DNA of 64,000 nucleotides, taken from Tridacna crocea (Eukaryota > Mollusca > Bivalvia > Cardiida > Cardiidae). A program made the translations under genes and the position numbers. The notes beneath the pieces are model-generated. The model worked only from the letters and a program-made list of their open reading frames with translations, did no database searches and had not been told where the DNA came from. Below, one piece after another: positions 53,756-64,000 of the stretch. The DNA lies in contig OX031065.1 in NCBI GenBank assembly GCA_943736015.1, forward strand, positions 1,247,501-1,311,500. The letters run 5' to 3'. Every line of letters begins with the position of its first letter. Within the stretch, counting starts at the first letter, position 1.

Positions 53756-55584
53756 TTTTTAGCTCACCTGAGCACAACGTGCTCAGGGGGAGCTATTGTG
53801 ACCGGTCATCGTCCGGCGTCCGTCCGTCCGTCCGTCTGTCCGTCCGTCTGTCCGTCCGTCCATCTGTCCGTCCGTCTGTTAACAATTTCTTTAAAAATCT
53901 TCTCCTCCAAAACCAGAAGGCCAATCTTGATAAAACTTGGCAGGAATGTTCCTTGGGTGAAGCTCTACAAAAATTGTTAAAAGAATTTAATTCCAACAAA
54001 AACTCTGGTTGCCATGGCAACAAAATGGCTGAAAATGGAAAAAATCTTTAAAAATCTTCTTGTGACAAACCATAAGGCCGGGAGCATTCATATTTTGTAT
54101 GAAGCATCATTGGGTGACCCTTTACCAAAATTGTTAAAATTATTCCCCTGGGGTCATATTTGGGCTTTGCCCGGGCGCACCCTATTTTACATTGAAACAA
54201 AGAAGGAAAGCTTTAAAAAATCTTCTTCTGACAAACAATAATGGCTAGAGCATTCATATTTGGTATGTAGCATTATCTGATGATCCTCTACCAAAATTGT
54301 TAAAATTATTCTTCTGCTGTCATATTTGGGCTCTGCCCGGGCGCACCCCATTTTAAAATCTTTAAAAATCTTCTTGTGACAAAACATAAGGTTGGGAGCA
54401 TTCATATTTTGTTTGAAACATCATTGGGTGACCCCTTACCAAAATTGTTAAAATCATTCCCGTGGGGTCATATTTGGGCTTTGCCCGGGCGCACTCTATT
54501 TTACATAGAAATTTAGAAGGAAATCTTTAAAACTTCTTCTGGTGACAAATCATAATGGCTAGAACATTCCTATTTCGTGTGTAGCATTAACTGATGATCT
54601 TCTACCAAAATTGTTGAAATTATCCTTCTGCGGTCATATTTGGGCTCTGCCCGGGCGCACCCTATTTTACAATCTTTAAAAATCTTCTTGTGACAAACCA
54701 TAAGGCGGAGGGCATTCATATTTTGTTTGAAGCATTATTGGGTGACCCCTTACCAAAATTGTTAAAATTATTTCCCTTGGGTCATATTTGGGCTTTGCCC
54801 GGGCACACCCTATTTTACATAGAAACAAAGAAGGAAACCTTTAATAAATCTTTTTCTGACAAACCGTAATGGCTAGAGCATTCATATTTGCTATGTAGCA
54901 AAATCTGATAATCTTCTACCACAATTGCTAGAATTATCCCTCTGCGGTCATATTTGGGCTCTGCCCGGGCGCACCCTATTTTACATAGAAACAAAGAAGG
55001 AAATCTTTTAAAAATCTACTTGTGACAAACCATAAAGGCTAGAGCATTCATATTTTGCATGTAGCATCATCTAGTGACCCTTTATGAAAATAATTAAAAT
55101 TATCCCCTTGGGGTCATATTTTGGCTCTGTGCCTTGGTGCACACTATTTCACATAGAATCATAGAAGGAAATCTTTTAAAATCAATTCCATCTAAAAAGG
55201 AGAAATTGTTTGTAACAAGCAATTTCTCCTTTCTCACAATCTTTTCTACCATATAGATTACTTATTTTTCATTTTAGATACATTTTAAAATGTCGTCTGC
55301 AATTTGTTTCAATTTGGAACGGTCTAAAATTTTGTCATCTGGTAATGTCTAAACTACAAGTCAAAAAGGGAAAAAGACACTGTGAAGAGAAAAATTGATG
55401 ATAAGCAGCAGCCTTTAGCTCTACTGGCCAAAGACAAAGAAGAAAATCTGTAAACATATTTTTGTGACAAACCCTAGGGTATGCCTTATTGGAAAAGAAT
55501 TAATAGCCTGCCCTTGATAAGCCATAAGAATTACAAATATACTCAGGTGAGCGATATAGGACCATCATGGTCCTCTTGTTTTTT
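53756..55584 (+). mobile_element. Long AGCTCACC element with ~160-bp internal repeats
   Basis: It begins TTTTTAGCTCACCTGAGCAC and ends CTCAGGTGAGCGATATAGGA followed by GGTCCTCTTG. A (GTCC/GTCT)n tract lies at 53815-53878. About eight repeats of TTCTTGTGACAAACCATAAG...GGGCTTTGCCCGGGCGCACC follow at 54050-55170. A GAGCAATT-type MITE half (55190-55353) is inserted near the end. Confidence 0.8.
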
Positions 55585-55613
55585 GGGAGGGGGGGGACCA
55601 TGGGGGTTAGATT

Positions 55614-55900
55614 ATTAACCCCTTAACAAACAATCATCACTTTTAATAGCCTTGAAAAAGAAAGCTTTTTAAAACATTGTGGGAAAAGGAGAAAATGGTG
55701 GTGACCAGCATTTTCTTTTGTTACCATAATATTGTCTACCCTATCAAAGAAAAATTGCACAATTTAAGCTCAGGTTAGAAAACATTGTGTGAAAAGGAGA
55801 CAATTGCTGGTTACCAGCATTTTCTCCTTTTCCCACAATGTTTTCAAAAAACTTCTTTCCAAAGGTTGTATAACGTCGGCATTGTGTGGTAACAGATTAA
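55614..55900. mobile_element. TTAA-1 recombinant with two B ends
   Basis: A reverse half (55614-55770) is fused to a forward half (55770-55900) through the A arms. TTAA at both outer ends. Confidence 0.75.
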
Positions 55901-55991
55901 AACAAACTTTCAAGTTCAGAGTAAAAATCCAAATATTCGCAGCTATTTCAATGATACTTGATGTTGGACAGTGTAGATCCAAGATTTGGGA

Positions 55992-56516
55992 CAGTATTCA
56001 CCAACCATTCTTTGTCTTATTCTCCAGAATCGTTGTCTGCTCATGTCGTATTCTTCGAAAATTCGACTGTCTTATATGACCCATCACTAGCCCCAAAAAC
56101 GGACAGACTGTAATATTATGCTCCCTAAAGTAGCAATGTAGAAAATAGCTTTTATCAATATGTTTAAGGAGAAATGAGACTTGCTTTAGCTCCAGATTTC
56201 TCTAAACTGTTGATCGTAGCTGAGTGAATTGCACATGGTAGCGTTTTATTGAGTAAACGTTTATTTCAGTTTGAAATTCAAAGTAACAGTAAAAATGTCG
56301 CATAGGAAAGTGGTTCGGTTCTGTACCCAGGATGCCCAAAGTAGATAGATGAGTATTTATAGAATGCCATCTAGCAGGAGATAATGCTGCAGAATTTACT
56401 ACATTTGTAAATAACACAACTTCTGATTGGCTAAACCATTCGGTTAAGCCAATCAGAAGTTGTGTTACTTACAAATTTTGAAAACCTTGGAGAATAAGAC
56501 TAAAAGTATTCTCAAG
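55992..56516. mobile_element. HP-4 MITE split by a dispersed repeat
   Basis: The left terminus TATTCACCAACCATTCTTTG is at 55992-56030. The inner palindrome and right terminus are at 56390-56516. The inserted repeat lies between CAGAAT duplications. Confidence 0.8.
56031..56389. repeat. Dispersed ~350-bp repeat, copy 2
   Basis: Flanked by CAGAAT at 56025-56030 and 56390-56395, which matches the uninterrupted HP-4 consensus. It is therefore an inserted mobile element. Confidence 0.8.
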
Positions 56517-56947
56517 ATCCTGACTGCAGGTTCTGTGCCATCTTTTATTGATCTATATTGTCAACAGAAAGGTCCTAGAGTCACGCTGAGCAGCCTAAAG
56601 GTTAGATGTGGACAGATGATAGAAGTTGTAAGTGAAATATCAGAAAACATGGGAAATGGGGGGGAAAAAAAAGCTGAATACCAACTTTTTAGCTCACCTG
56701 AGCAGGAAATGCTCAAGTGGAGCTCTTGTGATCATTCTGTGTGTGATTGTGCTTTGTCTCTAGGCATCAACTATTACCTTGTACATGTACACTCTAAAGG
56801 TCCTCATTTTCTGTCCCATACTCATGAAACTTGGTCAAAATGTTTGTCTTGATAACATTTCAGGCAAGTTTTAAATTGGTTCATACAGTTAAAAACTAGG
56901 TCACCAGGGTAATAGGGTAATCTCAGAAAAAACTTGAGTGCACTTAA

Positions 56948-57038
56948 GAGCCTACATCCTCCTCAAGAGCCTACATTCTCCTCAACAGCCTACATTCTCC
57001 TCAAAAGCCTACATTCTCCTCAAGAGCCTACATTCTCG
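56948..57038 (+). repeat. 19-bp tandem repeat, five units
   Basis: GAGCCTACATTCTCCTCAA five times with single changes. Confidence 0.92.
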
Positions 57039-57061
57039 GTCTCATACTCATTAAACCTTGG

Positions 57062-57246
57062 CCTGTATTCACCTCCATTCATGAGAATTTTCCCTGTCTT
57101 ATTTTTCAGAAGTTTCTGTATTTGAAGTAACAGAACTTCTGATTGGCTAAACAATTTGGTTTATCCAATCAGAAGTGCTGTTACTTTCACAGTCCGACAA
57201 TCTTAAAGATTAAGACAAACACCTTAATGGTTGGGGAATACAAACC
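57062..57246. mobile_element. HP-4 palindromic MITE
   Basis: AACTTCTGATTGGCTAAAC and its inverted partner enclose AATTTGGT. Outer ends GTATTCACC...AATGGTTGGGGAATAC are inverted. Confidence 0.82.
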
Positions 57247-57718
57247 CGGGTCAGAGTGTTTGTGTTGATGATATCTGAGACAAGTTGGAAATTAGGTCAT
57301 ATAGGGCCAGAAAGTAGGTCACTGGATCAAATCTTAAAAAAAAAAAAAATTGTGTACTCTAAAATCTGTAATTCAGTCTGATACTCATAAAATTTGGTCA
57401 GAATGTGTGTCTTGATATTATCTGGGACAATTTTGAAATTGGGTCATGTAGGGTCAAAAAGTAGGACACTTGACCATATGGAGAAATTATTTTGCACCGT
57501 GTAGAGGCCACATTTTCAGCCTAATACTCAAGAAACATTGTCAGAGCATTAATTTTTGTCCTGATGATATACCGGTACTAGTATATTGGGCAAAAAATAG
57601 GTCACTAACACTCATAAAAGTAATGTTTTACATCATTACAACAAGGATGCCTTCAGCTTTGTAAATTCGATTTGACTTTGCTTAGGTGAGTGCTTTGTGG
57701 CCTGTGACCCTCTTGTTG

Positions 57719-58341
57719 ACCTGTTCCCACAATGTTTTTCTAAGCTTTTTCAGTTTTTGCCATTAACCCACAGGGTTTTGGGCAAAGGGTTGAGAGATAA
57801 TTATAAGATTTGCCAGTAAGAAGCAGATTTTAGGTATATCAGTTTCTCCCAGTAGACCACAATCTAATCAACTGGTACTCGGAAAAATCAACATGTCAGA
57901 TTTTTTCATCAAGAATGTAATGGAGTTAATAATGATGCTTCTACAGTCATTTTTGCTTTGATTAGGTTTTTTTCCTACCCATAGAGTAATTCCACCTGGT
58001 TTTAGTCTCTGAAATAGAGAATGCTTATTCCTGTTCGATACGATCCTGATGACAAAATTGTGGACTTGTCCAAATTGAAAGCAGTTTTGTTGATGGCATT
58101 CCACGTATGGCTCAAATCCAGATACTGTCATCGCTTCATAACATAATTTCACCTGCCTCTGTCAGCACTAGAGTTTCCTATGAAACTAAATGCAGGAATC
58201 TTTACTTAATGTCGCCTGCCTCTGTTGGTTGTATTGGTGTTTAATGCCACTTTAAAAGCTAAGGTCATATCATGGCGGTCGGTGATGCACATGTGTTTCC
58301 TGACTGTCTAACTATTAAGGTTTTATGATGTAATAAAGTTT
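57719..58341. other. MITE debris and a SINE fragment
   Basis: 57719-57795 and 58040-58085 are short TTAA-1 pieces. 58222-58305 is the 3' end of the SINE type at 7211 (minus strand). No gene seen. Confidence 0.5.
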
Positions 58342-58892
58342 TTAACCCTTCACCACACATTCCCATTTTTTAATGACCATAAGGAAGAAGCCTTTTGAAT
58401 AGGTTGTGGGAAAAGGATAAAATGCTGGGAACCAGCATTTTCTCCTTTTCCCACAATATTTTCTACCCAATCAAAGACAAATTCCATCATTTAAGCCACT
58501 TTAAATTGTTGAATGCAAATGCATTTTCTCCTTTTCCCACAATATTTTCTACCCAATGAAAGACAAATTCCATCATTTAAGCCACTTTCAATTGTTGAAT
58601 GCAAATGCTTTGAATTTGGACAAGTCTGGAAGTTTATTGTTCCATACAAGTTAACTCATTATCCCCGACTTTAACAACCTTTAGAAAGAAAGCTTTTGAA
58701 GACATTGTGGGAAAATGAGAAAATGCTGGTAACCAGCATTTTCTCCTTTTCCACAATTTTTACTACCCTCCCCAAATAAAATTTAAATTTTTGATTCACA
58801 TACATTTTTGATTCACATACATTTTCTTGTCCCCTAAATTAATGCTTTCAATGCATACTAGTCCAAAATTTTGTTGTGTGGTAAAGAGTTAA
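58342..58892 (-). mobile_element. Two reverse TTAA-1 copies, one with an 86-bp duplication
   Basis: 58342-58654 contains its right half twice (58435-58520 and 58521-58606). It shares a TTAA with 58651-58892, which has a 17-base duplication of TTTTTGATTCACATACA. Confidence 0.85.
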
Positions 58893-58943
58893 GCAGTAAA
58901 CAAGGTTTGAGGTCAGAGTTGTACTATCTTCCACAAATATGTG

Positions 58944-59509
58944 TTAACCCTTTACCAAACGACAAAATTTTAGACTGGTCCAAATTGAAAGCACTTGCAG
59001 ACGACAAAATAAATCTAAAACTGAAATATGTTTCCAGCAGGATAGAAAACATTGTGGGAAAAGGAGAAAATGATGGTTACCAGCATTTTCTCCTTTTCCC
59101 ACAATGTTTTCAAGAGGCTTCTTATGATCTCAGGGTCGTAAAAACCAGGGATTGTTTGGTAAAGGGTTAATTATTGGGACCAAAAGAGCAACATATGAAT
59201 GTGGGAGAAAGATTGCTAGAGCCATGGACTGTTTGGCTTGTAATTGCCTGTAATTGGTCTTGGTTGTATGGTTTTTTAACTTCTTTAACTTTGTATTAAA
59301 CAACAAAATTTTAGACTGGTCCAAATTGAAAGCACTTGCAGACAACAGTACAAACTTACTCAAAAACTGAAATTTGTTTCCAGCAGGGTAGAAAGCATTG
59401 TGGTAAAAGGAGAAAATGCAGGTTACATGTACCTGCATTTTCTCCTTTTCCCACAATGTTTTCAAAAGGCTTCTATCGCCGGGTCGTAAAAACCAGGGTA
59501 AAGGATTAA
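58944..59509 (+). mobile_element. Two forward TTAA-1 MITEs
   Basis: 58944-59170 and 59285-59509. Both have the AAAACCAGGG-type B end. Between them is unique DNA. Confidence 0.87.
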
Positions 59510-59569
59510 TATCTATTTCTCTCCCCTGTTTTTTGAGGGACATGTACCCAATCAGCGCCTGGATTACAT

Positions 59570-59885
59570 TATAGACTTACTATACGCCTGGCCCCCACCT
59601 ACAAAATCGAGGGGGAATGTACATGTTCCATCATACCTTTCTGTCTGTTACAGCCATCTGTCCATCTGCAACCTGTCCACATCTATCCATCTGTAAACTT
59701 TTGGTTTCCATGCTGTAACTCAATAGCTGTTTGACCTTGACCTAGGACCCTGAAATTTTATACAATTGTTGCTCATGATCCAAAGAGGTGCTTTACTCTT
59801 TATGGCTCACAAAGTCATGGGTCAGAGGTCAAGGTCATTTGTGAACTTTGGTTGGTAACCCTTTCTGAGCTGTAACTCAAAAGCT
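59570..59885 (+). repeat. Fragment of a molluscan repeat array
   Basis: CTGTAACTCAATAGCTGTTTG and CTGTAACTCAAAAGCTGTTTA recur about 160 bases apart with GACCTTGACCTAGG phrases between them. Confidence 0.5.
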
Positions 59886-59892
59886 GTTTAGT

Positions 59893-60425
59893 TGATTGAT
59901 TGCAGTGGTGTTTAATGCCATTTTCAGCATTATTTCAGTTATATGGCTGCAGCTAGTGCACCTATCTATGTGCTCATGGAGTTTCTTTAACTCTTTAGCA
60001 AATGACAAAATTTTGGACTTGTCAAAATTGAAAGCATTTGCAGACGACAAAATAAATGCGAATCAAAAATTGAAAATTTATTTGGATAGGGTAGAAAACA
60101 TTGTGGGAAATGGAGAAAATGCTGGTTACCAGCATTTTCTCCTTTTCCAACAATGTTTTCAAAGGCTTGCTTTCTCAGGGTCGTTAAAAGTCGGGATTGT
60201 GTGGTAAAGAGTTAACCAATACTTTACACAATTTTCTTTCCAAGCCACTGGCTGCTTTCCCACATTACCATTGTCGAAACAATAGTCAAGGGTGGGAGAG
60301 GAATGAATCCAGTGGCATCAATACTTGGGAAGAAATTGGCCGGGCCAGGGGTTGTGACCAGGGATCAAACCCTGAACCCTGTGTTCTCAAGTCCTGCACG
60401 CTACCTACTAAGCTACTGGAGCTCG
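59893..60425 (-). mobile_element. Minus-strand SINE split by a TTAA-1 MITE
   Basis: The 3' domain is at 59893-59986 (complement of ATATAACTGAAATAATGCTG). The body and tRNA head are at 60216-60425 (complement of AGCTTAGTAGGTAGCGTGCA). It is interrupted once. Confidence 0.85.
59987..60215 (+). mobile_element. TTAA-1 MITE inside a SINE
   Basis: Full forward copy with TTAA at 59987-59990 and 60212-60215. Confidence 0.9.
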
Positions 60426-60559
60426 GCATACATCACAGAGATGCATTAACCCCCCTTTGTCAGAGCATGGATGGAATACAATAACATTTGATTTCTATCC
60501 AAATTTTTTTTGATAAGGAATTGTATACATGCCTAGAATATATTGCCTTGTAAAAAGTT

Positions 60560-61190
60560 TACTTTATCTGTTTGTCAAACAACAAAATAACAGACTGGTC
60601 CAAATTGAAAGCATTTGCAGATGACAAAATTAATGTGACTTGAAAATTCAAATTTGGTTTGGGAAGGTTAGAAAAACATTGTGGGTAAAGAAGAAAATGC
60701 TGGTTAACAGCATTTTCTTCTTTTCCCACAATGTTTTCAAAGGCGGCAGACTTCTTCTTCCTGGTCGTTAAAAATTGGGACTGTGTTGTACAGGTTAAAG
60801 GAGAAGAGCTTTTGTTGATCAGGAAGTCAATTATGCTACTTAAATTCTAAATTGGAATGTTAACCTGTCAGGTCAGGTGCTTGAACTGGTGACCCCAGTA
60901 AACTGTAGGCCCTTGATATATAGGCTTCTTAATCAACATTTAACTAACAGGTGGTCTTTTTGGGAAAAGGTAACCCTTAACTCCTTACCAAATGATAAAA
61001 TTTGGACATGACCTATTTTGACGACAAAATAAATGTAGCTCAAAGGATGAACTATGTCTATGATAGGGTAGAAAACATTGTGTGAAAAGAAGAAAATGCT
61101 GGTTACCAGCATTTTCTTCTTTTCACGCAGTGTTTTCAAAGACCATTTTCTCTAAAAGTCTTTAACACTCAGGATTGTACGGTAAAGGGT
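60560..61190 (+). mobile_element. Two forward TTAA-1 MITEs
   Basis: 60560-60797 (left end decayed) and 60977-61190 (right TTAA decayed to TTGA). Confidence 0.82.
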
Positions 61191-61717
61191 TGAAATGTTC
61201 TCTCATATCTACAGTTATTTGTTGGCTGCGCCATTCATGAAAATAATACAGATGGTATTCACTCGATGAAATAAATTTTGATCTTTCACCGAAAAAAGCA
61301 AATATCCTCTATATCTTTTAGGTTTATTTTTGCCCATTATAGATGCACCTTTACAGTCAGAGAGTGAAGAAACACTTTTAAAACTTGACAATGTGTAGAA
61401 TCTAGGCAGCAGTGTAAACATAGATAAAAAATGGATATAAGGTGTATGGGATGAAGAGACGCCAGGAATTTGTTTTCGATTTAAATCAGAAACTGACTGG
61501 TTATAATGTCTATGGCTAGCTGCAATAGAATGGAATCCATTTTCTGTCCGTCGTAATCTGTGCAACCTTTCAACATTTGGCACAAAGATACAAGAATGAT
61601 TATAATTCCATGAAATTAAGATAAAATTGATTACAAACCTGGATGAAAACTAGTTAAAGTACATCTTTAAAAGTTAAAAGCAGCAGACAGTGGCTACCAG
61701 CTAGCAGACACCCTCCT
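61191..61717 (-). other. Repeat-free stretch with open minus-strand frames, coding status unclear
   Basis: This stretch has no MITE. On the minus strand one frame is open for 122 codons from 61583 to 61215 (including NVERLHRLRRTENGFHSIAA and a Ser-rich middle). A second frame over the same bases also reads like protein (MLKGCTDYDGQKMDSILLQL...) before a TAA. I recognise neither. No strong acceptor-donor pair brackets either frame. It could hold an exon or an old gene remnant, or simply be unique intron sequence. Confidence 0.2.
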
Positions 61718-62731
61718 TAATTTCAGTTGAAAGATTGAAACCATTGGCAGACTTCAAAATAATTGTGGGTCAATATTGGGCTGGAATTTAATGTTTGAGT
61801 GTCGGAAAACATTGTGGAAAAAGGAGAAAATGCTGGTAACTACAAGCTGCATCCTTTGCAGGAATTGTGAATTTCATCTTGTTATTTATTTGCCCCTTTA
61901 GCCCTTAACCACACAATCCGAAGTTTTAACAACCCAATCAAGGAAGCCTTTTGAAAACATGGTGGAAAAGGAGAAAATGCTGGTAACCTGAGCATTTTCT
62001 CCTTTTCCCACCATGTTTACTATCCCTCCAAGGCAAATTTCAGTTTTTCAGTCAGATTTATTTTCTCATCTGCAAATGCTTTCAATTAGTCTGTCTAAGA
62101 TTTTGTTGTGTGGTCAAGAGTTAACAGTTAACCCTATACCTCATAAGGCATTTCTATGGTATCTCTAAATGGCCCTTAATAACAACAAGGATGAAGCCAT
62201 TTCTTACATGTATATGACAGCTTTTGATAGCATAGAAAACATAGTCACGAGCAATTTCACTTTTTGCCACAATGTTTTCCAAAGGCTCCTACAAGCAATG
62301 TGTAGAAATGAATATCTATGAAGTAAAGGGTTAACCCTTTATTACACAATCGCAAAACTTTAAAAACCCTGATGAAGACAACTTTTGAAATCATAGTGGG
62401 GAAAAAGGAGAAAATACTGGTAACCAGCATTTTCTCCTTCAAATTCCCACCACATTGTTTTCAAAGGCTTTCTTTCTCGGGGATGTCAAAAGTTGGGATT
62501 GTGTGGTAAAGAGTTAAAGATTTAACTCTTTACCACACAATCCCGACTTTTAACGACCCCGAGAAAGAAAGCTTTTGAAAACATGGTGGGTAAAGGAGAA
62601 AATGCTGGTAACCAGCATTTTCTCCTTTTCCCACAATGTTTTCTACCCTTCCTAAATCAAATTTCAGTTTCTGAGTCACATTTGATTTGTCGTCTGCAAA
62701 TTCTTTCAATTTGGCCTAGTCCAAAATTTTA
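61718..62731. mobile_element. Run of TTAA-1 copies
   Basis: 61718-61840 is a left half. 61899-62124 is reverse. 62128-62334 belongs to the third subfamily. 62331-62517 has two B ends and shares a TTAA with the preceding copy. 62522-62731 is reverse and truncated. Confidence 0.8.
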
Positions 62732-63110
62732 TGATCCAAAAAAAAGTTTATCCCATTTTTGCAATGTTTTCAAAAAGTACTAGCTTTAAAGAAAGTCAAA
62801 AAAGAAAGTCAAAGTGTTGTACAAAGTGTAATAAAATTGATTTACTTCCATGAAGGTCTTTCAAAAGTCATGAATTATTTTCCATTCATTCATCAAAGCT
62901 TTTCATCAAAGTACCAAAGTACTGATAGTGTATTGCAACAGTGACTGCATATTGCTTGATAAGATGAGCTTTGATTAAAATCTCTTTGGGCTTTTGAGCA
63001 TAGAGAAAGTAACCTTTCTTGCTTTGAAGCATGAATCAGCCTTCCTGTAGGAAGTATGCGATGTGCAGCCTGATCCTTGATCTACTTTTATGGTATGATT
63101 ATGTTCAAGT
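62732..63110. other. Sequence without a gene, TTAA-2 remnant at right
   Basis: AT-rich with no recognised repeat, except GTGCAGCCTGATCCTTGATC at 63063-63082, a single arm of the TTAA-2 core. Confidence 0.45.
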
Positions 63111-63752
63111 ATGTTGACAACAAAACTTTAGAGTCTCATCTGAATTGAAAGCAATTGAAGACGACAAATAAACTGCTTCTGTAATGATGGGATTTTAACT
63201 GAAAAGGTAGTAAACATTGTTGGACAAGGCGAAAATGCTGGTGACCAGCATTTCCTCCTTTCCCATCAATGTTTTTAAAGGCCATCTACCTTGGGATGGT
63301 TAACTCTTTCCAAACGATGTAATTTTAAACTTGTTCAAAGTGGAAGCATTTGCAGACAACAAAGTTAATTTGACTCATAAATTGAAATCTGTTTTTGGAA
63401 GGGAAAAAAACATTGTGATAAAAGAGAAAATGCTGGTTACCAGCATTTTCTCATTTTCCCACAATGTTTTCAGAAGGCTTCTTACCCAGGGTCATGAAAA
63501 CCAGGGATTGTTTTGGAAAGGGTTAAAACTCGAAATTGTGTGGCAAAGGGTGAAGTCTAAATTACCATACAATCCTGAGTTTTAAGGACCCAAGAAAAGG
63601 TTTTTTGAAAATATTGCGAGAAAAGGAGAAAGTGCTTAGGTAACCAAGATTTACCATACAAATATAAATATTGTGGGAAAAGGAGAAAATACTGGTTTTA
63701 TAGGCTTCTTTCTCGGGGTCATTAAAAGTAGGGATTGTGTGGTAAAGAGTTA
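63111..63752. mobile_element. TTAA-1 copies and fragments
   Basis: 63111-63303 is forward and diverged. 63300-63526 is forward and shares a TTAA. 63527-63752 is a jumble of B ends around a broken hairpin. Confidence 0.75.
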
Positions 63753-63803
63753 GGTTGTAAGAACTTGTTTCTGAATCGATGTAAAATAAATTTGTTTAAA
63801 CTT
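63753..63803 (+). mobile_element. 3' tail of the 2407-type SINE
   Basis: GTTGTAAGAACTTGTTTCTG and TCGATGTAAAATAAATTTG match the last 45 bases of the SINE at 2407-2621; nothing 5' of this is present. Confidence 0.75.
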
Positions 63804-63807
63804 TAGA

Positions 63808-64000
63808 CAATCCAAATTTTCAAACACTGAAGAAAAATGATTTTGAAAACATTGAGGGAAAAGGGGAAGAATGCTTAGGTAACCTTTAAACATTTTTAAT
63901 TATCACACAATCTTTACCACACAATCCTGACTTAATGACCCAAAAAAAGCAGCTTTTTGAAAACATTTTTGGAAAAGGAGAAAATGCTGGTAACCAGCAT
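63808..64000 (-). mobile_element. TTAA-1 copies cut by the window edge
   Basis: A left fragment lies at 63808-63890. A reverse left half (63912-64000) runs off the end at the hairpin tip. Confidence 0.75.

Larger units (their letters stand above)
56686..57718 (+). mobile_element. AGCTCACC element with ~130-bp units
   Basis: It begins TTTTTAGCTCACCTGAGCAG and ends CTTAGGTGAGTGCTTTGTGG followed by ACCCTCTTG. The interior resembles the array at 1-549. A 19-base tandem (56948-57038) and an HP-4 copy (57062-57246) are inside. Confidence 0.72.

Overview
This is a eukaryotic, AT-rich, intron-bearing and extremely repeat-dense window. A bivalve mollusc is the best guess. The reasons are the long dispersed elements that begin AGCTCACCTGAGC and end with a GGTGAGCGAT...CCTCTTG signature, the roughly 130-bp GACCTAGTGACCTA repeat arrays, and tRNA-headed SINEs of molluscan style. 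There are no operons, Shine-Dalgarno sites or long open frames. Almost every open frame of 60-150 codons is a translation of one mobile element read through its arms.

One real gene can be reconstructed exon by exon. On the minus strand, from 14206 down to 1327, seven coding exons with GT-AG borders and perfectly matching phases encode the first 344 codons of a DENND11 (LCHN) orthologue, a DENN-domain protein of about 450 residues. The last coding exon or exons lie left of the window. About 2.6 kb upstream and on the opposite strand, 16793-16889 looks like the first coding exon (signal peptide plus splice donor) of an unidentified second gene. A third candidate exon (46472-46594, minus) has an in-frame TAG.

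The rest is mobile DNA. By my hand count, about 120 full or partial copies of one 200-240 bp hairpin MITE occupy very roughly 40 percent of the window. This family is called TTAA-1 here. It has TTAA target sites, termini CYCTTTACCA, and a central palindrome around GGAGAAAATGCTGGT/ACCAGCATTTTCTCC. Its two ends differ: the A end contains ACGACAAAATTTTAGAC and the B end contains CACAATCCCGACTTTTAACG. 'Forward' below means A end on the left. A second TTAA family (TTAA-2, core GTAGATCAAGATCAGACTGC) is interleaved with it, and neighbouring copies often share a single TTAA. Two further palindromic families (HP-3, core AACCCTATGTTGTGGGTACT; HP-4, core CTTCTGATTGGCTAAAC), tRNA-derived SINEs, two 5S-rRNA-like repeats, a 0.7-kb transposon pair with 6-bp target duplications, a 1.0-kb TIR element in intron 1 of DENND11, and several long AGCTCACC elements complete the picture.

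Layout: 1-1.0 kb molluscan tandem repeat broken by a MITE; 1.3-14.2 kb DENND11 with MITE-filled introns; 14.2-16.8 kb divergent intergenic region; 17-29 kb MITE chains, SINEs and the first 0.7-kb transposon; 29.4-30.7 kb a long element; 30.8-38 kb MITE chains; 38-40.8 kb the second 0.7-kb transposon and a long element; 41-44.7 kb MITEs, a CAT-rich microsatellite field and a 189-bp tandem repeat; 45-51 kb mixed TTAA-1/TTAA-2 chains; 51.6-52.3 kb a satellite built from the MITE terminus; 53.7-57.7 kb two long elements; 58-64 kb MITEs and SINEs.
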